This document shows, one piece after another, positions 1 to 6,419 of a stretch of 7,707 bases of DNA. Under the pieces are notes generated by a model. That model was not told where the DNA came from. It saw only the letters and a list, made by a program, of their open reading frames with translations, and searched no databases. The DNA is from Oscillospiraceae bacterium. Lineage in GTDB: Bacteria > Bacillota > Clostridia > Oscillospirales > Acutalibacteraceae. The stretch covers positions 1-7,707 of the forward strand of contig JAQVYP010000051.1 of NCBI GenBank assembly GCA_029004655.1, written 5' to 3'. The translations under genes and the position numbers were made by a program. The number at the start of each line of letters is the position of its first letter. Position 1 is the stretch's first letter.

Positions 1-82
1 GAAAAATATCCTCTAAAATTCTGTTTTCCATATAATCAAGAATTAGTATTAAACATGATTTGCGGTTGAAAGGATGAGTGTT
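1..82 (+). promoter_or_regulatory. Leader region of ftsI, cut by the window edge
   Basis: No convincing gene lies here. Frame 1 is open from the first base to a TGA at 67-69, but its 22 residues do not resemble FtsL or another division protein, so I read this as intergenic. A GAAAA (1-5) and TTTTC (24-28) pair could form a short stem. The 10-mer ATTAGTATTA at 42-51 recurs exactly at 6391-6400 upstream of murG, where it is part of the 3' arm of a long hairpin. The matching 5' arm here, if any, would lie before base 1. The AAAGGA at 69-74 is the ribosome binding site for ftsI. Confidence 0.4.
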
Positions 83-2329
83 ATGGCGAAGGGACCAACC
101 CGAACAATGTGGGTTAGAATGATGATAGTTATGCTTGTGCTTGGCGTTGGAATGCTAGGCGTTACCGGAGTCAGGCTTGCGACAATAATGATTGCGGACA
201 GTGAATTTTATCAAGAAAAAGCAGCAGAGCAACAGTTATACGATACGGTCTTGAGCCCAACTCGGGGAGACATTTATGATCGTAATATGAATACACTTGC
301 AACAAGTGCAACGGTATGGACAGTTTATATCACTCCAAATGATTTTCCGGATATAAGTGATGAAGCTAAAAGAGCTATCGTAAAACAAGATATAGCAAAT
401 CATCTGGCTACCATACTTGAACTAAATGTTGACGATGTTCTGGCAATGACAGCAAAATCATCAAGCTATGTAATAGTTAAAAAGCAGGTTGAAAAACCAG
501 AGGCTGATAAAATAAGAGAATACATTTCCACAAGTGAATATGGTGTTGGAAATTATATTGGACTTGATGAAAGTACAAAGAGATATTATCCTAATGATAA
601 TCTGGCTTCAGTTTTGATGGGATTTGTTGGTAGTGATAATCAAGGACTCAGCGGACTTGAATCATATTATGATAAAGACCTTACAGGAACATCGGGAAGA
701 GTAGTTGCGGCCAAAAATGCACACGGTGCTGATATGCCATTCAGTTATGAAAAAGTAGTTGACGCAACTGCTGGTAACTCGTTGGTTCTTACCATTGATA
801 AATTCATTCAGTATGTATGCGAAAAAAATCTTGAGCAAGCAATTATTGACAATAAAATAGCAGAGCGTGGCGCGTGTGTAGTAATGAATGTGAATACAGG
901 TGAGATTCTTGCAATGGCGGTTAAAGGTGATTTTGATCCGAATGATCCGTTCACATTGTCAGCGGAAGATAAATCAATTGTAGATACTTTACAAGGTGAC
1001 GAACGAACTGCCAAATTAAGTGAACTTCGTAACCGCCAATGGAGAAATAAAGCTATTTCGGATACCTATGAACCGGGATCTGTCTTTAAAATTGTAACAG
1101 CATCGGCTGCCATAGAGGAAGATGCCGCAAAGCTGACCAGTACATACAATTGCCCGGGATACATTGTTGTGGCAGGAAATAGATATAAGTGTCACAAATT
1201 AATAGGTCACGGAACGTTGACACTAACAGGCGCAATGCAGCAGTCATGCAATCCTGCGTTTATCACAATGGGACAGCAACTAGGGGCTACAACATTTTCC
1301 AAATACTTTGAAGCGTTCGGACTGACTGAAAAAACAGGGATAGATTTGCCTGGAGAATCAGCTTCAGTTTATCATCGTGTTAATGCTATGGGCCCAACAG
1401 AGCTTGCCTCAACGTCATTTGGTCAAACATTTAAAATAACACCTATACAGCTAATAACGGCAGTGTCAGCAGCGGTTAATGGGGGATATTTGGTTCAACC
1501 TCATGCTGTAAATGAAATTGTCGACAAAAATGGAAATACTATTAGTAAAGTAGATTCAACAGTAAAAAGACAGGTTATTTCAACTAATACGTCAGAAATA
1601 ATGCGCCAACTGCTTGAGGCAGTTGTTGATGGCGGCGGCGGTAAAAACGCTTATGTTGCAGGCTACAGAATTGGTGCGAAAACCGGTACATCACAAAAGG
1701 TTGCAGAAATGTTGGCAACAGGTAAAGATCGGTTATATATTGGATCTACCGTTGGAGTTGCTCCGATGGATGACCCGGAAATTGCAGTTTTGATGATGCT
1801 TGACCAACCACCAATGGGTGCCGCTTATTACGGCGGAACGATTGCTGCTCCGTCAGTTGGACAGATTCTTTCAGAAATTTTGCCATATATGGGATTTGAG
1901 CCGCAATACACTGAGAAACAACTTGAAACACTTGCAATTTCTGTTCCGAATGTAGTAGGTAATTCCGTTAGCGTTGCAAAATCAACAGTTACATCTTCCA
2001 ATCTTAAGTATAAAGTTATTGGTAGTGGAAGCACTGTAATAAGTCAAATGCCGGCATCGACTCAATCGATATATCAGAACGGAGTTGTTGTTTTGTATAC
2101 GGATGAAACGTCTACAACTTCAATAGCAACAGTTCCGGATTTCACCGGGTTGACAGTTTCGGCCGCAAATAAGTCAGCCGCAAATGCGGGTATTAATATA
2201 GAATTCTCGGGAACGGATTTAACAACTTCTGGAGTTGTGGCATATCGACAAGATTATGCGGCAGGACTTGAGGTAGAATCAGGAACAGTTATTACAGTGT
2301 ATTTCAGAAGTCTGGAAACGGCAGAATAA
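83..2329 (+). CDS. ftsI: Class B penicillin-binding protein, FtsI/SpoVD family, with two PASTA domains
   Basis: A DD-transpeptidase that cross-links peptidoglycan stem peptides outside the membrane, normally paired with an FtsW/SpoVE glycan polymerase such as the one encoded downstream. I prefer the ATG at 83 (748 aa): AAAGGA at 69-74 sits 8 bases before it, whereas the in-frame ATG at 74 overlaps that site. Numbering from 83, a single membrane anchor spans about 12-36. The class B dimerisation region follows, with the SPTRGDIYDR signature at 58-67. The transpeptidase domain has the catalytic SVFK at 333-336 (Ser333), SCN at 388-390 and KTGTS at 533-537. Two PASTA domains close the protein (about 621-674 and 684-744). 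The length is that of Gram-positive PBPs with PASTA tails and exceeds E. coli FtsI. The position next to murE fits both vegetative FtsI/PbpB and sporulation SpoVD. Two PASTA units recall PbpB/PBP2x, while B. subtilis SpoVD has one, so the exact role is unresolved. All catalytic motifs are intact. Confidence 0.95.
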   Translation: MAKGPTRTMWVRMMIVMLVLGVGMLGVTGVRLATIMIADSEFYQEKAAEQQLYDTVLSPTRGDIYDRNMNTLATSATVWTVYITPNDFPDISDEAKRAIVKQDIANHLATILELNVDDVLAMTAKSSSYVIVKKQVEKPEADKIREYISTSEYGVGNYIGLDESTKRYYPNDNLASVLMGFVGSDNQGLSGLESYYDKDLTGTSGRVVAAKNAHGADMPFSYEKVVDATAGNSLVLTIDKFIQYVCEKNLEQAIIDNKIAERGACVVMNVNTGEILAMAVKGDFDPNDPFTLSAEDKSIVDTLQGDERTAKLSELRNRQWRNKAISDTYEPGSVFKIVTASAAIEEDAAKLTSTYNCPGYIVVAGNRYKCHKLIGHGTLTLTGAMQQSCNPAFITMGQQLGATTFSKYFEAFGLTEKTGIDLPGESASVYHRVNAMGPTELASTSFGQTFKITPIQLITAVSAAVNGGYLVQPHAVNEIVDKNGNTISKVDSTVKRQVISTNTSEIMRQLLEAVVDGGGGKNAYVAGYRIGAKTGTSQKVAEMLATGKDRLYIGSTVGVAPMDDPEIAVLMMLDQPPMGAAYYGGTIAAPSVGQILSEILPYMGFEPQYTEKQLETLAISVPNVVGNSVSVAKSTVTSSNLKYKVIGSGSTVISQMPASTQSIYQNGVVVLYTDETSTTSIATVPDFTGLTVSAANKSAANAGINIEFSGTDLTTSGVVAYRQDYAAGLEVESGTVITVYFRSLETAE

Positions 2330-2343
2330 TTAAATTAATTATT
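2325..2343. repeat. Perfect AT-only palindrome over the ftsI stop codon
   Basis: AATAATTAA (2325-2333) and TTAATTATT (2335-2343) are exact inverted repeats around one central A. They contain the TAA stop at 2327-2329. With no G or C the stem would be weak and there is no following U-tract, so it does not look like an intrinsic terminator. It may be chance in AT-rich DNA. Confidence 0.35.
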
Positions 2344-2500
2344 AAATATGAATAAGTAATGTGATTATACTTCTTTTGCGATTACCGCGAAGCGAGCTAA
2401 GATGCTTGATTTCAGCACCGAAGTGATAATCGCCATATTTATCAGGCTATGAAATTTTAAAACCAAAAATTGGATTAAGACGGAAGAAAAGGAGCTTATC
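2330..2500 (+). other. ftsI-murE intergenic region
   Basis: This 171-base gap has no credible coding sequence. It contains the rest of the AT palindrome, a structured block at 2361-2433, a short CCAA-AAA-TTGG hairpin at 2463-2473, and the murE ribosome binding site AAAAGGAG at 2487-2494, six bases from the ATG. No clear sigma-A promoter is visible. Continued transcription from ftsI is plausible. Confidence 0.6.
2361..2433. repeat. Structured intergenic element, possible three-way RNA junction
   Basis: Hand folding gives a closing stem of 13 pairs, 2361-2373 with 2420-2433, including one G-U pair and one bulged G at 2425. Two hairpins fill the interior. The first pairs 2374-2380 with 2386-2392 around an ATTAC loop (7 pairs, two of them U-G). 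The second pairs 2396-2403 with 2409-2416 around a GCTTG loop (7 pairs and one mismatch). Almost every base is used. The 73-base length recalls a tRNA, but there is no T-loop motif or four-arm layout. On the - strand it reads as an open 23-residue peptide (2365-2436) without a ribosome binding site, so a peptide is unlikely. An interspersed repeat or a cis-acting RNA ahead of murE are the main options. I recognise no named family. Confidence 0.4.
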
Positions 2501-3934
2501 ATGAAGCTTTTTGAGTTATTAAAAGAAAAATCCGGTAAATTTGCAGATACAGTAATATCGGGTATTGTTTGTGATTCTCGCAGAGTTAACAAAGGCAGTG
2601 CATTTGTTTGCATTGATGGTGTTAATGTTGATGGGCATAAATTCGCTGAATCTGCTAACGAAAAAGGTGCATCGGTCATTATTGTGCAGCGTGACTTAAG
2701 GTTAGCAAATCAAATAATAGTTGAAGATACTCGCAAAGTTTATGCCCAGATGTGCGCAGCATGGTTTGGTAATCCTGCAAAGGATCTTAAAATAATCGGT
2801 GTTACAGGAACAAACGGTAAAACCTCTGTATCTTATATGCTTAAGGCTATTATCGAAAAAAATGGGTTCAAGTGCGGACTTATCGGAACAATCCAAAACA
2901 TGATTGGCAATGAGGTTCTGCCCGCAAAAAACACAACACCAAGTGCATATGAACTTAATTCTATGTTTTCACTTATGAAAAGTTCAGGTTGTGAGTATTG
3001 TATAATGGAAGTTTCATCACACGCTCTTGACCAAAAACGTGTTTATGGAATAGTGTTCGAAGCCGCCATGTTTACTAATCTTACACAAGATCATTTAGAT
3101 TATCATAAAACAATGGATAATTATCTAATGGCAAAGCACAAACTGTTTGAATCATGTAAAATAGCTATTTTAAACTATGACGACGAATATTACAAGCAAT
3201 TAACAGAAGGCCTTAACTGTGAAATTAAAACCTATTCAGCGCTAAGTGATGAATCAACATATACCGCTAAAAATATTGTTTATAAACCGGATGGTGTGGA
3301 TTTTGAATTTGTAGGTTTCGGCTTAATTAGCCGTGTCAAGATGTTGACAGGCGGCAAATTTACAGTTTACAATGCAATGTGTGCTGCTTCTTGTGCAGTT
3401 GAACTTGGCTTTTCAATCTCCAGTGTTGTCAGTGCCCTCGGGGAATTATGCGGAGTAAAGGGCAGGGTAGAGGTTGTACCGAACGATAGAGATTTTACAA
3501 TAATTATTGACTATGCTCACACACCCGACGGACTTGAAAATATCCTTAAAACTTTTAAGGCTTGCGAAAAAAATCGGCTTATTGTTGTTTTTGGATGTGG
3601 TGGCGACAGGGACCGCACAAAGCGCCCGAAAATGGGAGCTATTGCAGCACGTTTGGCGGATTTTTGTATAGTGACAAGTGATAATCCACGAAGCGAAGAG
3701 CCTGATGAAATAATCAAAGATATTTTGCAGGGCATGAAAGATTATAAAACGCCGTATAAGGTAATATCAAATCGTATAGAAGCAATTAAATTTGCAGTTG
3801 CCAATGCCGAGAGCGGTGATATAATTATATTGGCCGGCAAAGGCCATGAAACATATCAAGTTTTAAAGAACGGAACTATTCATCTTGATGAACGAGAAGT
3901 TGTTGCCGAGGCACTAAAACTATTATCCAACTAA
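2501..3934 (+). CDS. murE: UDP-N-acetylmuramoyl-L-alanyl-D-glutamate--2,6-diaminopimelate ligase (MurE)
   Basis: A cytoplasmic ATP-dependent Mur ligase that adds the third stem-peptide residue to UDP-MurNAc-L-Ala-D-Glu. The 477 aa match the usual family length. In order: an N-terminal UDP-binding domain with DSRR at 25-28; a central ATPase domain with P-loop GTNGKTS at 103-109, NTTP at 144-147, MEVSSHALD at 169-177 and FTNLTQDHLDYH at 191-202, then Lys212, which aligns with the lysine that is carbamylated in the family; and a C-terminal domain with DYAHTPDGLENIL at 338-350, DNPR at 394-397 and GKGHE at 446-450. DNPR is the known signature of enzymes taking meso-diaminopimelate rather than L-lysine, so a meso-DAP wall is predicted. 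AAAAGGAG six bases upstream fixes the start. Nothing appears truncated. Confidence 0.97.
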   Translation: MKLFELLKEKSGKFADTVISGIVCDSRRVNKGSAFVCIDGVNVDGHKFAESANEKGASVIIVQRDLRLANQIIVEDTRKVYAQMCAAWFGNPAKDLKIIGVTGTNGKTSVSYMLKAIIEKNGFKCGLIGTIQNMIGNEVLPAKNTTPSAYELNSMFSLMKSSGCEYCIMEVSSHALDQKRVYGIVFEAAMFTNLTQDHLDYHKTMDNYLMAKHKLFESCKIAILNYDDEYYKQLTEGLNCEIKTYSALSDESTYTAKNIVYKPDGVDFEFVGFGLISRVKMLTGGKFTVYNAMCAASCAVELGFSISSVVSALGELCGVKGRVEVVPNDRDFTIIIDYAHTPDGLENILKTFKACEKNRLIVVFGCGGDRDRTKRPKMGAIAARLADFCIVTSDNPRSEEPDEIIKDILQGMKDYKTPYKVISNRIEAIKFAVANAESGDIIILAGKGHETYQVLKNGTIHLDEREVVAEALKLLSN

Positions 3935-4125
3935 AATCTTACATCTTTACGGCCTTTTTTGCACCGGGCTTCGTTCTTATCCTTGTCTGACATCAGCCTG
4001 TCTGCGTCCTCGGTCTTACCTACACAAAAAATCCTCGGAAAGTTTAGCAATCTTTAGTCTGATATTAGTTTAGTAATTTGAAATAATAATGTTTGTTGTT
4101 TATTAACGGCGGATTGGAGCATAAA
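3935..4125 (+). other. murE-mraY intergenic region
   Basis: A 191-base gap where many related clusters carry murF. No remnant of murF is recognisable. It contains a GC-shifted block (about 3941-4056), then AT-rich sequence leading to the mraY ribosome binding site GGAG at 4116-4119. The outer sequences AACTAAAATC (3929-3938, over the murE stop) and GATATTAGTT (4061-4070) form an inverted repeat matching at 9 of 10 positions. No good promoter or strong terminator is visible. Confidence 0.55.
3941..4056. repeat. GC-shifted intergenic block flanked by ATCTTTA direct repeats
   Basis: Bases 3951-4040 are 50% G+C by count (57% in 3961-4020), against clearly AT-rich surroundings. The block is bounded by exact 7-base direct repeats ATCTTTA at 3943-3949 and 4050-4056, as a target duplication would look, although 7 bases may be chance. 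Inside are the inverted repeats TTTTTTG (3955-3961) and CAAAAAA (4025-4031), a bulged ACCGGG/CCTCGGT pair (3963-3968 with 4008-4014), a GACA/TGTC hairpin (3989-4002), and a direct repeat TCCTCGG at 4007-4013 and 4032-4038. The - strand is open from a TTG at 4048-4050 to a TAG at 3931-3933 (39 codons, rich in Lys, Arg and Asp) but has no evident ribosome binding site. It looks like an inserted or interspersed repeat. I cannot name a family. Confidence 0.45.
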
Positions 4126-5148
4126 ATGCAGGGATTGATACCTTTATTTGCGGCCGTGTTTGGCTTTTTAATCAGTTTGATTTTGGGCTATCCTTTAATA
4201 CCTATGTTGAGAAAACTAAAGTTTGGTCAAACTATTCGTGATATTGGGCCGGCTTGGCATAAGTCAAAAGAAGGGACTCCTACAATGGGCGGCGTTATTA
4301 TAATAGCCGGCGTTGTAATCTCTATGGTATTATCATTCATGGTTTCATCTTTTACCGGGAGTGGGCTAATTAACGAATCAAGCAATTCAATGAAAATGAC
4401 ATTCCTTTTTTCCGGTATCGGTCTTGCTTTGGGCATGGGAATGATTGGCTTCTTGGATGACTATATAAAGGTTGTCAAAAAGCGAAACTTAGGACTTACA
4501 GCACGTCAAAAAACATTTCTTCAATTGTTTGTATCTGCGGCATACCTTACAAGTTTGGCTCTGGGTGGTATGACAACAACATGGTTTCCTTTTATTGGGG
4601 ATATTAACGTAATGCATTCTTTTGGCTTATTATTTTGGCCGATTGCATTATTGTTTATATTCGGATTTACAAATGCAGTTAATCTTACCGATGGAATTGA
4701 CGGCCTTGCATCATCAGTGACAATGGTAGTTTGCTGCGGTTTTATGCTTGCGGCAGGCCTGTTAGATTTTGCAGGAATCAATACACTTGCTGCAGCGACT
4801 GCAGGTGCGTGTATAGGCTTTTTGATTTGGAACGCACATCCTGCAAAAGTATTTATGGGGGACACCGGTTCTCTGTTCTTAGGTGGAACGGTTGTAGCAC
4901 TTGCATTTGGCATAGGTCGACCTATTCTGCTTATTTTTGCAGGTATAATATATCTGATAGAAGCATTTTCAGTTATTTTGCAGGTTGCATATTATAAAAG
5001 AACTAAGAAAAGATTATTTAAAATGAGTCCTTTGCATCATCACTTTGAACTTAGCGATTGGGGCGAAGAAAAAATAGTAATTGTTTTCTCTTTTGTAACA
5101 CTTATTGGATGTATTTTGGCTCTGTTACCAATAGTTCTAAGATGGTAG
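4126..5148 (+). CDS. mraY: Phospho-N-acetylmuramoyl-pentapeptide-transferase (MraY)
   Basis: An integral membrane enzyme that transfers phospho-MurNAc-pentapeptide from UDP to undecaprenyl phosphate, making lipid I on the inner face of the membrane. I choose the ATG at 4126 (340 aa) because GGAG lies six bases before it. A TTG at 4093 would add 11 poorly membrane-like residues and has no ribosome binding site. About ten hydrophobic segments are visible. Conserved cytoplasmic motifs: KSKEGTPTMGG at 46-56; the Asp pair DD at 111-112 in GFLDDYIK; NLTDGIDGLA at 186-195; NAHPAKVFMGDTGS at 236-249 with the essential Asp; and HHH at 304-306 in SPLHHHFEL, which is specific to MraY rather than WecA-type relatives. 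Every catalytic motif is present. ftsW follows after 22 bases with no murD between. Confidence 0.97.
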   Translation: MQGLIPLFAAVFGFLISLILGYPLIPMLRKLKFGQTIRDIGPAWHKSKEGTPTMGGVIIIAGVVISMVLSFMVSSFTGSGLINESSNSMKMTFLFSGIGLALGMGMIGFLDDYIKVVKKRNLGLTARQKTFLQLFVSAAYLTSLALGGMTTTWFPFIGDINVMHSFGLLFWPIALLFIFGFTNAVNLTDGIDGLASSVTMVVCCGFMLAAGLLDFAGINTLAAATAGACIGFLIWNAHPAKVFMGDTGSLFLGGTVVALAFGIGRPILLIFAGIIYLIEAFSVILQVAYYKRTKKRLFKMSPLHHHFELSDWGEEKIVIVFSFVTLIGCILALLPIVLRW

Positions 5149-5170
5149 TTTTTTCTGGGAGGATGAATTA

Positions 5171-6337
5171 ATGCAAAAACTCCAAACAGCTAGATCGTCG
5201 GCTGCTTCAAAACCTAAATATCGACTTGTGCAAAAGGGGAAGATGGATATAACCTTCTTTGCTCTTTTAATCATAATTTTAACGATCGGGCTTATTATGC
5301 TTTTTTCGTCTAGTTATGCATACGCATATACGTATTATGGCGACAGCTATAAGTTTATAAAAAAGCAGTTTGTGCTTGCTGTTGTCGGTATTATTTTGAT
5401 GATGATTACTTCTAAAATCGATTATCATCAATATCGGAAATTTGCATGGGTTATATACGCTGTTGCAGTGGTGTTGCTTGTCGTCTTATTGATTTTGCCA
5501 CCGATGATTTCAGGGGTTGAATATAAACGTTGGTTCATTTTAGGACCAATAAATTTTCAACCGTCCGAAGTTGCTAAATTTGCGATAGTGCTTTTGTTTG
5601 CACATTTAATTTCACTTAACTATAAAAACATGGAAAAGTTTTCTTTTGGCGTTTTGTTCTTAGGCGGGTTGCTCGGAGTAGTATGCCTTCTTGTGGTTTT
5701 GGAGCCGCACCTTTCGGCAACACTATTGGTTTTCTCTATTGGCATTGTAATGATGATTGTTGGCGGTATAAAACGCCGATATATATTAACCGGTATTATT
5801 GGAGGCATCTGCATTGGCGCGATAGCTATTTTGTCAGGTGTTGTAAGCTACGGCTCAAGCAGAATTCAAAACTGGTTGAATCCGTGGTTAGACCCAAAGG
5901 GAGATGGTTACCAAACCATTCAATCCCTTTTATCAATAGGCTCTGGCGGATTCTTGGGACGAGGACTTGGTCAGTCAAGGCAAAAATATTTGTGGGTACC
6001 GGAGCCGCATAACGATTTTATCTTTGCAATTGTTTGCGAAGAACTTGGTTATATAGGCGCAATGTTGATAATATTGCTGTTTTGCCTTTTAGTTTGGCGT
6101 GGATTTGTTATTGCAATGCGTGCACCGGATAAATTCGGCTCACTGTTGGTATTGGGATTAACATTTCAAGTTGGTATTCAGGCGGCTCTTAATATATTGG
6201 TTGTAACAAATACAATACCTAACACAGGTATAAGTTTGCCGTTTTTCAGCTATGGCGGAACATCACTCATGATACTGCTTGCAGAAATGGGAATTGTGTT
6301 ATCTGTTTCACGATGTTCAACCCTTCAAAAACCATAG
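5171..6337 (+). CDS. ftsW: SEDS-family peptidoglycan glycosyltransferase FtsW/SpoVE
   Basis: A polytopic membrane polymerase that joins lipid II disaccharides into glycan strands, working with a class B penicillin-binding protein such as the one at the start of this window. Its 388 aa begin with a basic tail of about 25 residues and show roughly ten membrane segments. Family marks: FQPSEVAKF at 129-137, EPHLSAT at 178-184 (many family members have QPDLGT here), NPWLDPKGDGYQTIQSL at 237-253, GRGLGQSRQKY at 263-273, and PEPHNDFIFA at 277-286, whose Asp282 aligns with the catalytic Asp of SEDS enzymes. ISLPFFSYGGTSL at 354-366 is also typical. GGGAGG at 5157-5162 is eight bases before the ATG. 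Location between mraY and murG favours FtsW or the sporulation paralogue SpoVE over RodA. Sequence alone does not separate the first two. Confidence 0.93.
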   Translation: MQKLQTARSSAASKPKYRLVQKGKMDITFFALLIIILTIGLIMLFSSSYAYAYTYYGDSYKFIKKQFVLAVVGIILMMITSKIDYHQYRKFAWVIYAVAVVLLVVLLILPPMISGVEYKRWFILGPINFQPSEVAKFAIVLLFAHLISLNYKNMEKFSFGVLFLGGLLGVVCLLVVLEPHLSATLLVFSIGIVMMIVGGIKRRYILTGIIGGICIGAIAILSGVVSYGSSRIQNWLNPWLDPKGDGYQTIQSLLSIGSGGFLGRGLGQSRQKYLWVPEPHNDFIFAIVCEELGYIGAMLIILLFCLLVWRGFVIAMRAPDKFGSLLVLGLTFQVGIQAALNILVVTNTIPNTGISLPFFSYGGTSLMILLAEMGIVLSVSRCSTLQKP

Positions 6338-6339
6338 TC

Positions 6340-6398
6340 ATACTAATCTTAATTAAAAAGCGTCCAAAGATTGGATGATTTTTATTCGGGATTAGTAT
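6340..6398 (+). promoter_or_regulatory. Long imperfect hairpin between ftsW and murG
   Basis: Nearly the whole gap folds into one stem. The outer part pairs 6340-6350 with 6388-6398: nine perfect pairs (ATACTAATC/GATTAGTAT) plus two U-G pairs. After a 3x3 internal loop, 6354-6359 pairs with 6379-6384 (TAAAAA/TTTTTA). After one G/A mismatch, CGTCCAA (6361-6367) pairs with TTGGATG (6371-6377) around an AGA loop. The inner hairpin followed by ATTTTT resembles a weak intrinsic terminator. The whole structure ends three bases before the murG ribosome binding site. It could damp read-through into murG, protect an mRNA end or be a small palindromic repeat. Confidence 0.5.
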
Positions 6399-6400
6399 TA

Positions 6401-6419
6401 GAGAGGATCAGATGTAATG
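6401..6419 (+). promoter_or_regulatory. murG ribosome binding site with a two-codon ATG-TAA ahead of the start
   Basis: GAGAGGA at 6401-6407 precedes two ATGs. The ATG at 6412-6414 is followed at once by TAA (6415-6417), whose last A is the first base of the murG ATG at 6417. Spacing from the site is 4 bases to the first and 9 to the second, so murG is the favoured start, but a Met-stop mini-ORF overlapping the start codon is possible. Confidence 0.45.

Noticed and set aside
31..36. TATAAT as a -10 promoter box for ftsI
   Set aside because: No TTGACA-like element lies about 17 bases upstream and there is no extended -10 TG. In AT-rich DNA a lone TATAAT is weak evidence.
1..69. Tail of an upstream coding sequence in frame 1
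   Set aside because: The 22 readable residues show no similarity I recognise to FtsL or other cluster proteins, and the base composition looks intergenic. It cannot be excluded without the preceding sequence.
2361..2433. Possible tRNA gene because of the 73-base length and branched fold
   Set aside because: There are only two internal arms, no T-loop GTTC-type motif, no 7-base acceptor stem with the usual spacing, and no CCA or discriminator layout.
2365..2679. 104-codon frame on the - strand across the murE start
   Set aside because: Most of it is antisense to well-conserved murE codons, it lacks a recognisable domain, and only its last part covers the structured intergenic element.
3931..4050. 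39-codon open frame on the - strand in the murE-mraY gap, starting from TTG
   Set aside because: No ribosome binding site is evident, the stop overlaps the murE stop on the other strand, and the composition follows the repeat-like block. More likely a repeat than a gene.
4093..4125. Upstream TTG start for mraY
   Set aside because: It has no ribosome binding site, and the ATG at 4126 has GGAG at proper spacing and gives the normal MraY length of 340 aa.
4731..4997. Cysteine-rich 88-codon frame on the + strand inside mraY
   Set aside because: It overlaps the highly conserved mraY catalytic region in another frame and has no recognisable domain, so it is a shadow frame.
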